Shown: positions 10,387 to 21,423, numbered from the stretch's first letter. The stretch: 64,000 nucleotides of DNA from a virus (IMGVR_UViG_3300033153_016044:33730-97729), one strand, 5' to 3'. Numbers and translations: made by a program. The notes: generated by a model from the letters alone, not told the origin.

Positions 10387-13300
10387 CTATGTAAGGTTGC
10401 TTCCGCGAACTCTTGCTTTATTAGGCTTTCCTGTTCTAGGAGAATCCAAAAAGTGAACGAGACTAGCAGACCCACCCCTATCTATCTCGGTCTGAACAAG
10501 TTTCGAAACAGTCTCAGCAATTACTTCTACCTGGTCTTCAAGTCCAGTTCCTATCAAGGCCTGCACTAGCTGCTCTGCGAATTCCTCTCCCTTAATTATA
10601 CTTTCAATCTTAGCATTTAGCTCAAGCTCCATGGGGGCAACATTTACGTCTAGCTGGCCTTCGCTAAGTGCGGCGCTGAACTGAGTAACCCATAGCTGAC
10701 AGGCCTCATCGAATTTTTCTTTGAAAGAATTAATAAAGTCTTCACGAGAAGCTTCGTCTATAATTAGCTTAGCCTGTTGTGCTTCTGCTAATTTCTTTCT
10801 TTGAATTGTGTTCTGTGTATGCTGTGCTGCCTGCTCTTGTTTATGTGCACTTGTAGCATTGAATAAGCTATCCATCTTTGCATTAAACTGTTGCATAAAG
10901 TTTGCCGTCTTCTTTGCTGCATCCACTACTGGCTTATTGGCATCCGCAGTTTGTTGGCCTGCGGCGGCTATTGCTGCAGATGTTTTTTCTTGCTGAACCA
11001 ATAGGTGGTCAATTCCTGCAGAGATAAGAACATTGGGGTCTCTATCATCCGTGATTAGTCCTTCCTTAATAGCATCAAGCCTTTCTTTCTCTCCCTGCTG
11101 TAGTGAATACTGGGCTTTTAATTGCTCTAGGTTTTCTTTAGCAACAACTAGGGCTTCTGCGGTTAGGTTTCCGAATACTCCCTCTTTTTCAAACTGCCCC
11201 TCGTTAACCGAGACGATTCTTTCCATGGCTGCAATCTGTCTAGCTAGGGGGTCGTTCATTACATTAGAAAGGGCTTGTTCTAGTTTTCCCTTTTCGTCAT
11301 TGGAAGCCGCTTCTCTAGCAGCATTAATTTCAGCAGCTAATGTTCCAGGAGAAAGAATTTCAGACAGAGCAGTCTTTAGGTCTGCAGAGCCCTCTCCTCC
11401 GTTAGTTTTATCAAGAAGCTCTCCAGCTAGTGCGCTAACTAAGACTTTATTAAAATCTTCTTCACTGTTAACTAGTCCAGACCTCTGAGCAATAGCCTCC
11501 AGAGCCTTGCTATTAAGCCCAAGGTCATTTGCTAGGACTTCAAATTGACTTCCAAACTTACTTATGTCAGCATCAGGGTCAGCTATTCGTGTCTTTATAG
11601 CTTCGGCAAAATCAAAGCCAAGCCTCTTAGATAACTGTTCTACGAGGCCACCCTCGTCTACTCTCTTGGCCTTCTGTGTTGATATGGCTGCTTGTGCTGC
11701 TCTAGACAATTCAACCTTTGGTGCTGCGGTGGCTGCTGTTGTTGAAGCCGTTGCTGCGGCTCTTTGGGCGTCTGCCTTAGAGAGGGTCTCTGCGGCGGCT
11801 GCCCTGAGCGCTTCTCCTGCATCCTTTAGTCTTTCATTATTATCTTTAACGGCACCCAGGCTGGTTATTGTTTTTTCTGCGGCTGCAGCTTGTTCACATG
11901 CTGCAGCAAAAGCTTTGTTCGCAGCGGTCGCCTGTGTTTCGGCAGCAACCCTTACGGCAGAGTCTGTTTCAGAACTAAGTCTTATATCTCCGCTAGCATC
12001 TATATTAAATTTTTCTGTTGCTATTCTTTTAATTTCGGCGGCCCCTAATTCTGTACTTATTCTAGCTGCTTCAGTAGCATTGGCTACGGCTGCTGCACCA
12101 GTAGCTAGGCTGGTAGTAAAACCACCCATGGCTTTAATCACGTCAACCCCACCTGTTGCTAGTGATTTTTCTAGTACTTTGATTCTATCTGCAATAAATG
12201 ATTTCTTAAAATCTGACTCAAACTGCTCAGTAGTCTTTGCTGTTTCTAGTAGTCTTTTATTAAGCGCTGCGAATGCATCTTGGGCTTCAAAGAAAACTTT
12301 CGCTTCATCATCTGTTAATAAGTTAGGATTTATTCTTCCTTCTTTTAATTCGGTAGCTGCTATAAAAAGCTTAGCAACTTGAGCAAGAGAATCTCCCGTC
12401 CCATCGAGGCCAATCTGTCCACCACTAGCTACTGCAGCTATTGCTGAGGGGATTCCTTTTAGCAATGTTCCCACATCAAAATCTGTAGCAAGCTTTGATA
12501 TGGTATTTTGTTGTCCCTCTAGTCTCCCTAATGTTTTAGATAAGTCCTGTAGAATAGCTGCATCTCTTTTTTGTTGACTACTACGAGATGTTGTCCGAGC
12601 CTCTAGTCCTATCGCGAATGCCTTCTTATCGGACTCTCCTACATTTCCCTTTCTAAGAGCAAATAATTCTTCTAGTGCACGTTTGATTACTGTTGGCTGA
12701 CCACCAACCTTCACTTCTCTTGCATCCCTAATGTCTTTAAGTAAACTACTTACATTAACTAAAGAAGAAACAATTTGTTTATCTCCCTCTGTAGCTTGCG
12801 GAATTTTAGTATCGAAACTATCTTTGAGAAGGCTTACTTGAGAGGCCACTTTTTCTAAATTTCTCTTAGTATTAGTAGCGTTTGTTATTGCTGTATCAGC
12901 AGTTCCTTTTGTTGCAGCTACAATTGAAATTATTCCATCTAACTGCTTCAAGAAGGTTTCACTCTGGTCATTCATGAGGCTTGAAATAACTTTTTCTTCA
13001 TCAAGTAATTTGATTAATTCTAGTTTATTATCTTGTTGAACTTTTATTAGTTCGCTGACTTCATTAAGAAGGGCTTGTTCCTGAGTAATCTGCTCCTCTA
13101 GTAGTTTTGCATTTGGGTTTGCGGCAAGTCTTGCAAACAAAGATGTCAATTGTCCAGGAGTAATTCCTTCTACTAGGCTCTTTCCTCTAGACTCTGCGAC
13201 CTCGAACCCTTCAAAGATAGACTTTAGAGCCTCTCCACCTAGCTGTTTGTTTACCGTAGTAATAATCTTTAGTAGGCCCTTTTCAATATTGCCGCTATTT

Positions 13301-16300
13301 ACTTTCGCTAATTGCAATACATCTTCAGACTCGAATAGCTTGAGAGAGTTTTCTAGAAACTCCTTTGGTGTCTTAATTAATTCTTCGCCAATCTTAACTT
13401 CCAAATCTATTCTCTTCTGCATGACGCTTAGCTCTTCTCCAATAAGGCTAATACGTTGTCTAACAAAATCATTTTCTGTGCTAAGTAGATTCTTTCGAAG
13501 GCTAATCTCAGATTGTGCTAAGTTCTTTTGGACATCCAATAGCTGCTTGCTGGCAGTTATCTGGTCTAGCTGAAACTTTGTGCTCCTATCTAGGCCATCT
13601 TTGAATTGAGCGAATGGTCCACCAACGGCTGCTATGTTTGCCTTTATGCTATCCGCGGCTGCCCCAAGCTCTTCTAGAGATGGAACAATACCTATCTGTC
13701 CGAATTGTCTTTGTAGCAGGTCTCCTGCCTTCTTCGCGCCATCAACTAGTATTTGATTTCTTCGCCTAATAATATCTCTTTGTTGCTTAATATTGAGGTC
13801 AGTGATATCTCTTACGGCTCCACCAGCAGTAGACTTTTCTGCTGATTTAATTCCCTGCTCTTGTAGCTGGAATATATCCTTAAATATATCTGCCTCTCTT
13901 CCAATAAGCTCAACGATTTTTGCCTGACTATCTACGAGATTTTTAATCTGCTGATTGGCTGAAGATGAGATACTTTTAAATCTATCTACTTCAGTCTCGG
14001 CAACTTGTTCTCTAGCATCTAGGGCGGCCTGTGCTTTATCAAACCTAAAATTAATTACATCCAACTCTATATTTGCTAGTTTGTTCTGCAATGCCAATCT
14101 GTCTTTTGTTAATTTCTTAACTGTCTGGGCATTTTGATTTTGAGTACCAGCAGAAACAATAGCTAAGGTGACTTCACCAATCTGTCGTTTAATAGATTGT
14201 TTTTCTATAGCTAGTTGTCTTTCGTCTACTGTTGCGTTTATCTGTGCTTCAATTACTGGAGTAATTGCTAAGGTTTTATCTAGCGTTGCAAGCTCAGCTT
14301 TCTTGAGTAACTCTGAAACTTTACTTAATGTATTCTGCTCTTGCTTTATCTTTGAAATTCTTTCTTCAAATTTAATCTGTTCCTCAAGCTGTGCATCCTC
14401 TGCTCTCTTTTGTTGAGATAGTATGATATTTAATTTACTCTGTGCTATCTTCTTTTGTTCTATTAAGCCTTCGGAACTAAGTTGGGCTTCAGTATTTCTT
14501 TTAATTCTAATGTCTAAATCTGCAATATCCTTCTGTAGCTGAAGAGATAGCTCCTGTCTTGCTGTAATTTTTTCTTGACCTTTAGCTTTTTCTTCATCTG
14601 CCTTTGCTTGGAGTTCTCTATCTCTTTCAATAGCCTTTCTTACCTTGGCTTTAATTTTTACTTCCTCAAGTCGTAGTTCATTACCAGCAGAGACCTGAGA
14701 GTTATAAGCAGCGGCTGCGCCAACCAGGGCTCCGACAAAAGCACCAATAGGCCCACCGACAGCAAACCCTAGAAGTCCACCAGTTAAAGCTCCTTGCAAA
14801 CTAGTCTCTACTTCTTTACCAACATTTCCACCAATCGCTTTTCCAATAATTGGGGCTGCGAATAGGCCAGCTCCAATAAGGGCGGCTCCGACTCCTGTCT
14901 GAATTCTACGAGTACTTTTTCCACCAAGCACCCCTTGTCCACCTCTCACACTTGACTTAAGATTTGATTGAATTCCTAGTCTTTGTTCTTCAAGAAGTTT
15001 CAATTCTACAGCTAATGCAACCTCTCTTGCTTTTAATTTATTTATATCTCTTTGGTTTACAGACCCAAACTTTGATATCGCAGCAAGCTCTGCAGCATTA
15101 ACTACAAGCTCTCTTTCTTTTACAGATATTGCACTAGTTACGCCTACTATTGATGTTCTAAAGCTTAATATTTGTTGCTCAGTAAGTAGTCCTTGCGCCC
15201 TAGCAGCGTTAGCTCCCTCTAAAAGATTCCCTTCAACTTGTATATTATTTATTATTTTGTCAGTGACTTCTGCTAGCTTCTGAGATGGCAATAGACCAGC
15301 AACAAAACCCTGAGATACAGCCCTTAGGGTAGGAGCTAATGCCGCAAAGGCAGCAGCAAATATTGGAGCAACACCGCCTACAATATTAACAAAAGTATCG
15401 ACGCCGCCTATAACGTCTGTTAATCCTCTGGTTGTAGCCTTTAGAAAACCAATTACTCCAGAATCATTTACAAGCCCTTCTAGTGAGGCCTTTAGTTTTC
15501 CGAACTCTGCTGTCACAGTTCTTGATTGTGCTTCAGTTTCAGCCAGGAATCTCCTTAGAGTTCTTTCAATTCTTATGGCTTTAGTTTCTGTATTATTAAG
15601 TTTAGCGATGGAATCTTTAACTTCATCAACGTTACGTGCAAGACCAAGAATAACAGAGGCGTTTCTTTCATCTGTGAACTGCGAGATAAAATCAATCGCA
15701 GACTGTTCACCTTTAAAGGAGTTAATAACCTCTAGAACTTTTACTAGAGCTTCGGGGCCAGCTAGCTGTCCTTCTTCAATAATATCAATGCCGGCGAACT
15801 CTTTAATTTCATCTGCACTCTTAGCGACACCAATGCTTAATTGACGAAGCGTCGTTCCTACTCGGGAGACACTTGTCTGTGCAGCGTTAGAAGCTGAAGC
15901 CAGGAACTCAAGAGACTCAGCTACTGTAGCGCCCTGCACAGAACTGAAGGCACCACCAACTCTAGTTAGGCCTTCTGCAAGCTCTCCAGCACTGAAGGCA
16001 CTTCGCTGAGACACCTCAGCTAGCTGTGCTGCTACAATAACGGCCTCAGAGCCTTCAAGTTGGAACTGGTTTAGAACAGAGTTCAAATCAGCAGTTAGCT
16101 TTTCAGCATTACCAAGTGGACCCTCTAGACGAAGTAGTCCTTCCACGGCCTGTGCGAATGGGTTTAGTTCTCCCGTCTCAGAAAAAGCCTCTCTGTTTAC
16201 ACGACCGGCAACTAATACAATGTCGGCAAGCTTAGAGACTTCAAGGCCTGTTTCTTTTGCGCGCTCTATCAAGAGCTTCTGAGTTTGAGCGGCAGCAAGA

Positions 16301-19300
16301 GTTAGAGCGACATACTGTTCTGTAACATTGTTTAGTCTATCAAAAGAGCCAACGAGAGCACTTGACTCCCCCTCTATACTTCCGAATGCTGTTCCTAATC
16401 TATTAACGCCAGCAGCAGCTCTATCTAATGTTTCAGGATTGAAGAAGGCAATTCTTGTAACTTGCTCATCTAGACGTATGATAACCTGAACAGCTTCTCT
16501 TAGAGAGCCAATTGCCTGGAAGATAAACGCAGCAGGACTAGCCCAGGCCAGCAATCTATCTGCAGCATTGGCTGCGGCAAAACCAAACTGGAAGGCAGCT
16601 TTCTGTCCAGACGTCATGCTAGCGGTTAGCCTATCTACTCGTGAGTTTGCCTTTCCAATGTTTCCTTGGTGAGCTTTTAGCTGAGTATTCACAGTAGCAA
16701 GATTGGCGTCTTCTTGTTTTAGAATAGAAACGAATTTTTCCTGAGTTTTAACATCTAGTTTCTGCCCAAAGTTTTGTAGTGACTTTAGGTCAAACGATTG
16801 CAGAGGTCCACCACCTCCGACTCTATTGTCTGAGCCCGTGGCTGTGCGACGATTTCTTTTTTCTTGTAGTGCTGCAGATTCTTGGGTAGCTTTTGCTAGG
16901 CGATTTTCTGCAGTAAATATATCATCTTCAGCCCTAACTATTTGTTCTTGCTTTGCTCTTGCTTCATTTGCAGCTTGCACTTGTTTCGAAAAAGCTACAG
17001 CTATTGCAGCCTCAGAAGAAAGGACGGATTCTTCTACGCTAGCTCGTTTAGCTAATAGACCTTCTAATTCCTGCTCAAGAGCTAATGCATTATCAAAATC
17101 AAAGGACTGTATTGAGTCTCGTATTTGATTTCTTAATAGTCCAATCGCCCTTACTAAAGATTGTTGTACGCCTCTAGCTTCACGATTTCTAGTCTCTGCG
17201 AATCTTACAGATTCTGATTGAGCGCCTTCCTCTTGTCTCAAGCCAGCGACCTGAGCACTTAATGCAACTACGGCTTCTTTTGAAGCAGCTATAAGCGCAG
17301 AATTAACTGATTTTCTTTCTTCATTATTTGCTAGTATTTCCTTCTCTTCTGAAGAAAATGCATTTTGCAATCCACCAGCAGCTCTCTTAAACACATCTGC
17401 TATAGCACGACCGGCATTAGCTATGGCTCCACCACCAATCTCTCCTGCTAGTTCGCTTGCATTGAAGGCATTATTAATTCTATTGACAAGCTCTTGTGCC
17501 GCAGTTTCTTCTTTTGCTCTAATGGCAGCTATAGCACTATCTGATTGTGCGCGGTCTCCGGCTGCCTTTTTAATTTGTCTTCTTAGTGGCTTAGTTACAT
17601 CATCGACAATCTCCTCACTTAGTCGAGGAAAGTCAGAAGTAATTTTGCTTAGAGCATTTTGTAAAAAGTCAGGGTCTAACAATTGGCCGGCTTCGCCGCC
17701 AGACTCAGCTATTTTACTAGCTAATCTCTTAGCTCCTCTTAGAGCTTCAGCATCTAAGGTTCTAGCAACGTTCTTACTTTCTTTAGTAAATTCTGTTTCA
17801 AAAGTTGTTCCAGCTCTAAGAATAGCTTGTTCAAGTATATCTGAAACATCTACGCCAGCCTGGTCTAAGAAAGCGATTTGTCCTGGGTCAGTTGCTGCAA
17901 GTATATTACGCCTTACAGTAGCGAGACCTTCTTCAAGAGTTTTGAATGGAGCACCATTTACGAACTGTGCTGCCGCAGCACCGGCTCCTTTCATACCGAA
18001 CAATGTTCTTTTTAAAGTTTCCGCTAAATCAGCTTGTGCTGATTGAAGCTCTGTACTAGCCGTTTTTTGTAAGGCTGCACTAGATTCTCCTCTTCTGGAA
18101 TCTGCTAATTGTTTTGTGCTGTCGGATAGCGCAGTAGTCTGCCTAGCAGCTTCATCTGTTGTAGCTTTAAATATAGCCATAGATGAATCAATGTCTGCTA
18201 CAGCAGTACCTGCCCCATCGACTCCTTCTCTAAAGCTTCTAATAGTTTGCCTAAGGTCTTTTCCAGTATTTAAAAAAGTTTGTCTGAATAATTTTACACC
18301 ATCAATTATTTCTTTTTGAGTTCCATCTGGTATAATTCCTCTGACAACATTCTCCGTAGCAGAACTAAAGCCTACAGCCAGCTCTTCCATCCTCTGTCTT
18401 AGCGGCTCAATAGGCCTCGACAGAGTCGAAAGAGACTTGGCCGAATTCAGTAGTTGCTGAATTAGTTCAAACTGAGCATCACTTAGCCCCTCTGTTGCAC
18501 TAGCTCCTTGCCGGATACGATTCGCCTGCGCCAGCAAGTCGTCCTTTAGTAGTTGACCTGCTACCGCTCCATCCTCTAGTATTTTATTAAACTTTCTGGA
18601 CGCATTTCCTAGAGAGCTGGCATCAAGGTCAAAGCCATCCAGAGACTCCGTAGAACCAACGAGTCCTAATCTAAATCTGACTACAGCCTCGGTTCCCTTC
18701 TTTACTTGTTCTTTAAATTGTTCATTTATATCATCGTCTGAGATACCAAGAACAGATGCGCCGCCCGCTGCAGAATTCCTGGCTTCATCCTCTAGGTTTT
18801 TACGAACATCTCTTGTAGCATTAAGTCTGGCAAGAGCCTCATCTTTTGTCTGTATGATAACTACAGCTAATGCCTCTTGTGCATCTGCCTGTTTTGTAGC
18901 GAGCCTGGCCTGCTCAATGATTGTTGCCTTTGTTTTTCTGACCCCCTCTAGGTTATCAGATATGGCAGCAACCATTTCTTGAGTGACCAAGGAGCCATCC
19001 CTTAGAGCAAAGAAGATTGCTCGGTCAGCTTCTTCTGCTTTTGTTTGAAAGTTTCTTCTCTCGTTCTGGAGTCTATTAAGTATCTCTTGACTATTAAGCT
19101 GCTCAGAGGATATTGATTTTTGTTTTCTTTGTAGAACAGCAAGGTCAGATTGTAACTGGTTAGCTATATTTATTTCTTCAAGTCTCTTCTGCTGCGCCTT
19201 TGCAATTAATACTGCAGACCTTTTAACTTGTGCGAACTCATCTTCGCTACCCTCAATGGCGCCTAGCCCAAGAACAACATCCTCTAGTCCCTGACTTAGT

Positions 19301-20337
19301 CTTCTAGCTTTTGTGAGCTGCTCTTTAGTTTCCGCAACGAACAACTGTTGGTTGCCTTTTATTTCATTCAGTTTGCTATTTAGAGAATCTTGTATTGCAT
19401 TGAGGTCTGCAGCCTTTCTTACATTTAGGCCCCACTCTTTAGATATTTGTTGAATCTTATTTGTAAGACCAGCAGTAATAGGTATTTGATTTTCAACTCT
19501 AAAGGCATAGGCCTTAGACGCTCTGTTGGCGCGAGTAGCTAGGTCCTCAGCCTCCTTCGCGAGAGAGTTTAGAGCCCCCTGAGTGGCTGCCCTAGATGTC
19601 ACTAGAGGAATAATCTCTCTAGCTACAGCTCTAGTCTTAGCCTCTAGCTGAGTTGATAGCTCTACCTCTCTTTGTCTGTGTATAAGAGCTGCCTTAATAG
19701 CTTTCTGTTCAATATCTGTATTAAGGCCCCCTCCGGTATCTAGGGACTCTTGGCGCTCAGGTAAAGAAAAACTCTTTAATTTTTGGACTGCTGTTCCTGC
19801 TGCCCGAGAAACCTCTACCATATTTTTTGAGGTTGTTCCGAACGCGCTTCTTAGGTCTCCAAAACCTAGGTTTTCTGTTTGAGCATCTACTGCTGCTAAT
19901 TTTCCCTGCAGTAAATCAGCCTGTTTCGACAGCCTATCAAAGCTAGCCCGTGCTCTATTTGTAACGCCAGTAAGTCCACCCTTTGATGCGTTGGCGGCTC
20001 TGAGCTGTCTTTGTTCCTCTGCTGTAATAGAAGCACCCTTAGCTTCTAGTTCAGTTATCTTGATTAAATTATCGGCCCTCTTAGTCGCTGCGGCCGTAAG
20101 CTTGATAGAGGCGTCCTTGGCCTTCTTTGCTACTATCGCTAGCTCAGATTCAATTCCTTTTGACTTAGAGCTTTTCTGCCCAGACTTTCCACCAGGAGCA
20201 AACTTGCCACGTCCTCCTGTCTGAACATCAAGCTTTAGGGGGCGACCAAACTCTTTATCTAGAGCATCCCTAACGCCCTTAAGGGCACCCTTCGCTAAGT
20301 CGAATTCAATAATAAATGGAAGTTTTTCAGCCATCAT
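10387..20337 (-). CDS. Tail tape measure protein, 3316 aa
   Basis: Sets tail length and is packed in the tail tube. The protein is overwhelmingly helical and coiled-coil, rich in Ala, Gln, Lys and Glu. Residues about 1280-1660 resemble the TP901-type tape-measure core (ALTLAAAQTQ, FISQFTDERN). Hydrophobic Gly/Ala segments around 1645-1665, 1815-1835 and 1850-1880 (for example GAALIGAGLFAAPIIG) are typical candidate membrane-active segments. It follows chaperone-like genes and precedes tail-tip genes, as expected. At roughly 0.15 nm per residue, the family rule of thumb predicts a tail near 0.5 micrometre. The ribosome site AGAGGT fits either of two adjacent ATGs (20337 or 20334). Confidence 0.92.
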   Translation of the reverse strand: MMAEKLPFIIEFDLAKGALKGVRDALDKEFGRPLKLDVQTGGRGKFAPGGKSGQKSSKSKGIESELAIVAKKAKDASIKLTAAATKRADNLIKITELEAKGASITAEEQRQLRAANASKGGLTGVTNRARASFDRLSKQADLLQGKLAAVDAQTENLGFGDLRSAFGTTSKNMVEVSRAAGTAVQKLKSFSLPERQESLDTGGGLNTDIEQKAIKAALIHRQREVELSTQLEAKTRAVAREIIPLVTSRAATQGALNSLAKEAEDLATRANRASKAYAFRVENQIPITAGLTNKIQQISKEWGLNVRKAADLNAIQDSLNSKLNEIKGNQQLFVAETKEQLTKARRLSQGLEDVVLGLGAIEGSEDEFAQVKRSAVLIAKAQQKRLEEINIANQLQSDLAVLQRKQKSISSEQLNSQEILNRLQNERRNFQTKAEEADRAIFFALRDGSLVTQEMVAAISDNLEGVRKTKATIIEQARLATKQADAQEALAVVIIQTKDEALARLNATRDVRKNLEDEARNSAAGGASVLGISDDDINEQFKEQVKKGTEAVVRFRLGLVGSTESLDGFDLDASSLGNASRKFNKILEDGAVAGQLLKDDLLAQANRIRQGASATEGLSDAQFELIQQLLNSAKSLSTLSRPIEPLRQRMEELAVGFSSATENVVRGIIPDGTQKEIIDGVKLFRQTFLNTGKDLRQTIRSFREGVDGAGTAVADIDSSMAIFKATTDEAARQTTALSDSTKQLADSRRGESSAALQKTASTELQSAQADLAETLKRTLFGMKGAGAAAAQFVNGAPFKTLEEGLATVRRNILAATDPGQIAFLDQAGVDVSDILEQAILRAGTTFETEFTKESKNVARTLDAEALRGAKRLASKIAESGGEAGQLLDPDFLQNALSKITSDFPRLSEEIVDDVTKPLRRQIKKAAGDRAQSDSAIAAIRAKEETAAQELVNRINNAFNASELAGEIGGGAIANAGRAIADVFKRAAGGLQNAFSSEEKEILANNEERKSVNSALIAASKEAVVALSAQVAGLRQEEGAQSESVRFAETRNREARGVQQSLVRAIGLLRNQIRDSIQSFDFDNALALEQELEGLLAKRASVEESVLSSEAAIAVAFSKQVQAANEARAKQEQIVRAEDDIFTAENRLAKATQESAALQEKRNRRTATGSDNRVGGGGPLQSFDLKSLQNFGQKLDVKTQEKFVSILKQEDANLATVNTQLKAHQGNIGKANSRVDRLTASMTSGQKAAFQFGFAAANAADRLLAWASPAAFIFQAIGSLREAVQVIIRLDEQVTRIAFFNPETLDRAAAGVNRLGTAFGSIEGESSALVGSFDRLNNVTEQYVALTLAAAQTQKLLIERAKETGLEVSKLADIVLVAGRVNREAFSETGELNPFAQAVEGLLRLEGPLGNAEKLTADLNSVLNQFQLEGSEAVIVAAQLAEVSQRSAFSAGELAEGLTRVGGAFSSVQGATVAESLEFLASASNAAQTSVSRVGTTLRQLSIGVAKSADEIKEFAGIDIIEEGQLAGPEALVKVLEVINSFKGEQSAIDFISQFTDERNASVILGLARNVDEVKDSIAKLNNTETKAIRIERTLRRFLAETEAQSRTVTAEFGKLKASLEGLVNDSGVIGFLKATTRGLTDVIGGVDTFVNIVGGVAPIFAAAFAALAPTLRAVSQGFVAGLLPSQKLAEVTDKIINNIQVEGNLLEGANAARAQGLLTEQQILSFRTSIVGVTSAISVKERELVVNAAELAAISKFGSVNQRDINKLKAREVALAVELKLLEEQRLGIQSNLKSSVRGGQGVLGGKSTRRIQTGVGAALIGAGLFAAPIIGKAIGGNVGKEVETSLQGALTGGLLGFAVGGPIGAFVGALVGAAAAYNSQVSAGNELRLEEVKIKAKVRKAIERDRELQAKADEEKAKGQEKITARQELSLQLQKDIADLDIRIKRNTEAQLSSEGLIEQKKIAQSKLNIILSQQKRAEDAQLEEQIKFEERISKIKQEQNTLSKVSELLKKAELATLDKTLAITPVIEAQINATVDERQLAIEKQSIKRQIGEVTLAIVSAGTQNQNAQTVKKLTKDRLALQNKLANIELDVINFRFDKAQAALDAREQVAETEVDRFKSISSSANQQIKNLVDSQAKIVELIGREADIFKDIFQLQEQGIKSAEKSTAGGAVRDITDLNIKQQRDIIRRRNQILVDGAKKAGDLLQRQFGQIGIVPSLEELGAAADSIKANIAAVGGPFAQFKDGLDRSTKFQLDQITASKQLLDVQKNLAQSEISLRKNLLSTENDFVRQRISLIGEELSVMQKRIDLEVKIGEELIKTPKEFLENSLKLFESEDVLQLAKVNSGNIEKGLLKIITTVNKQLGGEALKSIFEGFEVAESRGKSLVEGITPGQLTSLFARLAANPNAKLLEEQITQEQALLNEVSELIKVQQDNKLELIKLLDEEKVISSLMNDQSETFLKQLDGIISIVAATKGTADTAITNATNTKRNLEKVASQVSLLKDSFDTKIPQATEGDKQIVSSLVNVSSLLKDIRDAREVKVGGQPTVIKRALEELFALRKGNVGESDKKAFAIGLEARTTSRSSQQKRDAAILQDLSKTLGRLEGQQNTISKLATDFDVGTLLKGIPSAIAAVASGGQIGLDGTGDSLAQVAKLFIAATELKEGRINPNLLTDDEAKVFFEAQDAFAALNKRLLETAKTTEQFESDFKKSFIADRIKVLEKSLATGGVDVIKAMGGFTTSLATGAAAVANATEAARISTELGAAEIKRIATEKFNIDASGDIRLSSETDSAVRVAAETQATAANKAFAAACEQAAAAEKTITSLGAVKDNNERLKDAGEALRAAAAETLSKADAQRAAATASTTAATAAPKVELSRAAQAAISTQKAKRVDEGGLVEQLSKRLGFDFAEAIKTRIADPDADISKFGSQFEVLANDLGLNSKALEAIAQRSGLVNSEEDFNKVLVSALAGELLDKTNGGEGSADLKTALSEILSPGTLAAEINAAREAASNDEKGKLEQALSNVMNDPLARQIAAMERIVSVNEGQFEKEGVFGNLTAEALVVAKENLEQLKAQYSLQQGEKERLDAIKEGLITDDRDPNVLISAGIDHLLVQQEKTSAAIAAAGQQTADANKPVVDAAKKTANFMQQFNAKMDSLFNATSAHKQEQAAQHTQNTIQRKKLAEAQQAKLIIDEASREDFINSFKEKFDEACQLWVTQFSAALSEGQLDVNVAPMELELNAKIESIIKGEEFAEQLVQALIGTGLEDQVEVIAETVSKLVQTEIDRGGSASLVHFLDSPRTGKPNKARVRGSNLT

Positions 20338-20345
20338 ATACCTCT

Positions 20346-20395
20346 AAAAAAATAAGCCATACATACAGATGTTGGTCCAACTGTAAGCATGGCTT
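20346..20395 (-). terminator. Intrinsic terminator before the tape measure gene
   Basis: Read on the minus strand, AAGCCAT pairs with ATGGCTT around an inner stem (TACAG with CTGTA). It is followed by a run of T residues in TTATTTTTTT. It lies between the stop of the 232-aa gene and the tape measure start, so it would cut chaperone-region transcripts or make them partly read through. Confidence 0.75.
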
Positions 20396-20414
20396 TGTTT
20401 AGTCCTTAAAGCTT

Positions 20415-21113
20415 TTACTTTGCGGTAGCTTTCGCTTTCTTCTTTCTTGTCTTACGTTTCTTTGTAGCCTTCTCTGGGACTACCTTAGTCTCTGCTATGA
20501 AACCATTTAGCCACTCGTCTTCTGGCAGCGCAGTTTCCGACAGGTCTTTAGGCAACGTAATACCTAGCGCCTTCTCATAGTTAATAATTAGAGCCTGTTT
20601 ATAGCAGTCAGTGGTGATTTGCTCATCGAGCCTAGCGAGAAAATCCTTGAGACTATCAAAGACCTTTCTACCTGTCTTATTATACACCACGCACTCACTG
20701 GCAAAGAACTGTGTTCTCATTTCGGATGCCATCGATTCTGCGGTATTATCTAGGACATTACTTCTAACGCTATTAGAGTGATGCAGGCTACGCCTAGTCT
20801 GCTTAATCTCATCATAGAGAGAAATACTAGAGAGGTCTTTTTTCTTACATTCTTTTAATTGATTCTCAAGGTCAAACAACTTAACCTGCAAATCAACTAC
20901 CTCCTTCTCTTGCTCATCTCCCCAAATTTCTCTATCTCTTAGAATTTTAAGGGCCTCGGCATTAGTCATAACTCCTGCACGCATAGCCTTAGAGAAATAC
21001 TCTCTATAAATAAAATCGCCTCTTGTTAGAACAACCTGGTTAAGATTACCGAACGTAACCTCTACCTCATTGTCATCCTTGTCCTTGCTTGTGAAAACCC
21101 TTTCCTCAGCCAT
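20415..21113 (-). CDS. Putative tail assembly chaperone, 232 aa
   Basis: Sits immediately before the tape measure gene, where siphoviral and myoviral tail assembly chaperones are encoded. The N-terminus (KDKDDNEVEVTFGNLN) is followed by a helical region with REIWGDEQEKEVVDL near residue 62. This resembles CGVWTKKDNKEIQNL in the 404-aa gene two positions upstream. The C-terminus is a Lys/Arg/Ala tail. One nucleotide separates it from the preceding gene. I see no clear slippery sequence joining it to the neighbour, so the usual chaperone frameshift is not demonstrated. Confidence 0.55.
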   Translation of the reverse strand: MAEERVFTSKDKDDNEVEVTFGNLNQVVLTRGDFIYREYFSKAMRAGVMTNAEALKILRDREIWGDEQEKEVVDLQVKLFDLENQLKECKKKDLSSISLYDEIKQTRRSLHHSNSVRSNVLDNTAESMASEMRTQFFASECVVYNKTGRKVFDSLKDFLARLDEQITTDCYKQALIINYEKALGITLPKDLSETALPEDEWLNGFIAETKVVPEKATKKRKTRKKKAKATAK

Positions 21114-21114
21114 C

Positions 21115-21423
21115 TTACTCTCCTAATTCTTCCGGCCTATTATCCGGATGCTCGAATCTAATTTGATACGGAATAAACTCGATATTGTATCTTTCTAATT
21201 CTATTTCCATATTTCTAATCTGGTTATTTCCTACACTTAATATTTTGCTGCGTATTCTTTTGAATCTCTCCTGCTCATCATCACTGAACTCATCCTCTAT
21301 AGCAATTAATGATTCAACAAACGTCCGTTTAATCTTGTGTCTCATCGCAGCCTTCAACTTCTGTCTCGAACCTTTAGAGTAATTATCTTCCTTCTTTTCA
21401 GTATGTTTTTCTAAATGACTCAT
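21115..21423 (-). CDS. Small tail-assembly region protein, 102 aa
   Basis: A charged helical protein with a basic N-terminal half and an acidic end. The start MSHLEKH at 21423 is preferred over a farther upstream start because AGGAG lies 8 nt ahead of it, and this start leaves only 1 nt after the stop of the previous gene. The next gene follows after 1 nt. Its place between two chaperone-like genes suggests a tail assembly role. It is not recognised as a family. Confidence 0.55.
   Translation of the reverse strand: MSHLEKHTEKKEDNYSKGSRQKLKAAMRHKIKRTFVESLIAIEDEFSDDEQERFKRIRSKILSVGNNQIRNMEIELERYNIEFIPYQIRFEHPDNRPEELGE

Noticed and set aside
11564-12382. 272-codon plus-strand frame antisense to the tape measure
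   Set aside because: Mirror of Ala/Ser-rich coiled-coil codons, with no ribosome site. Long antisense frames are expected opposite such sequence.
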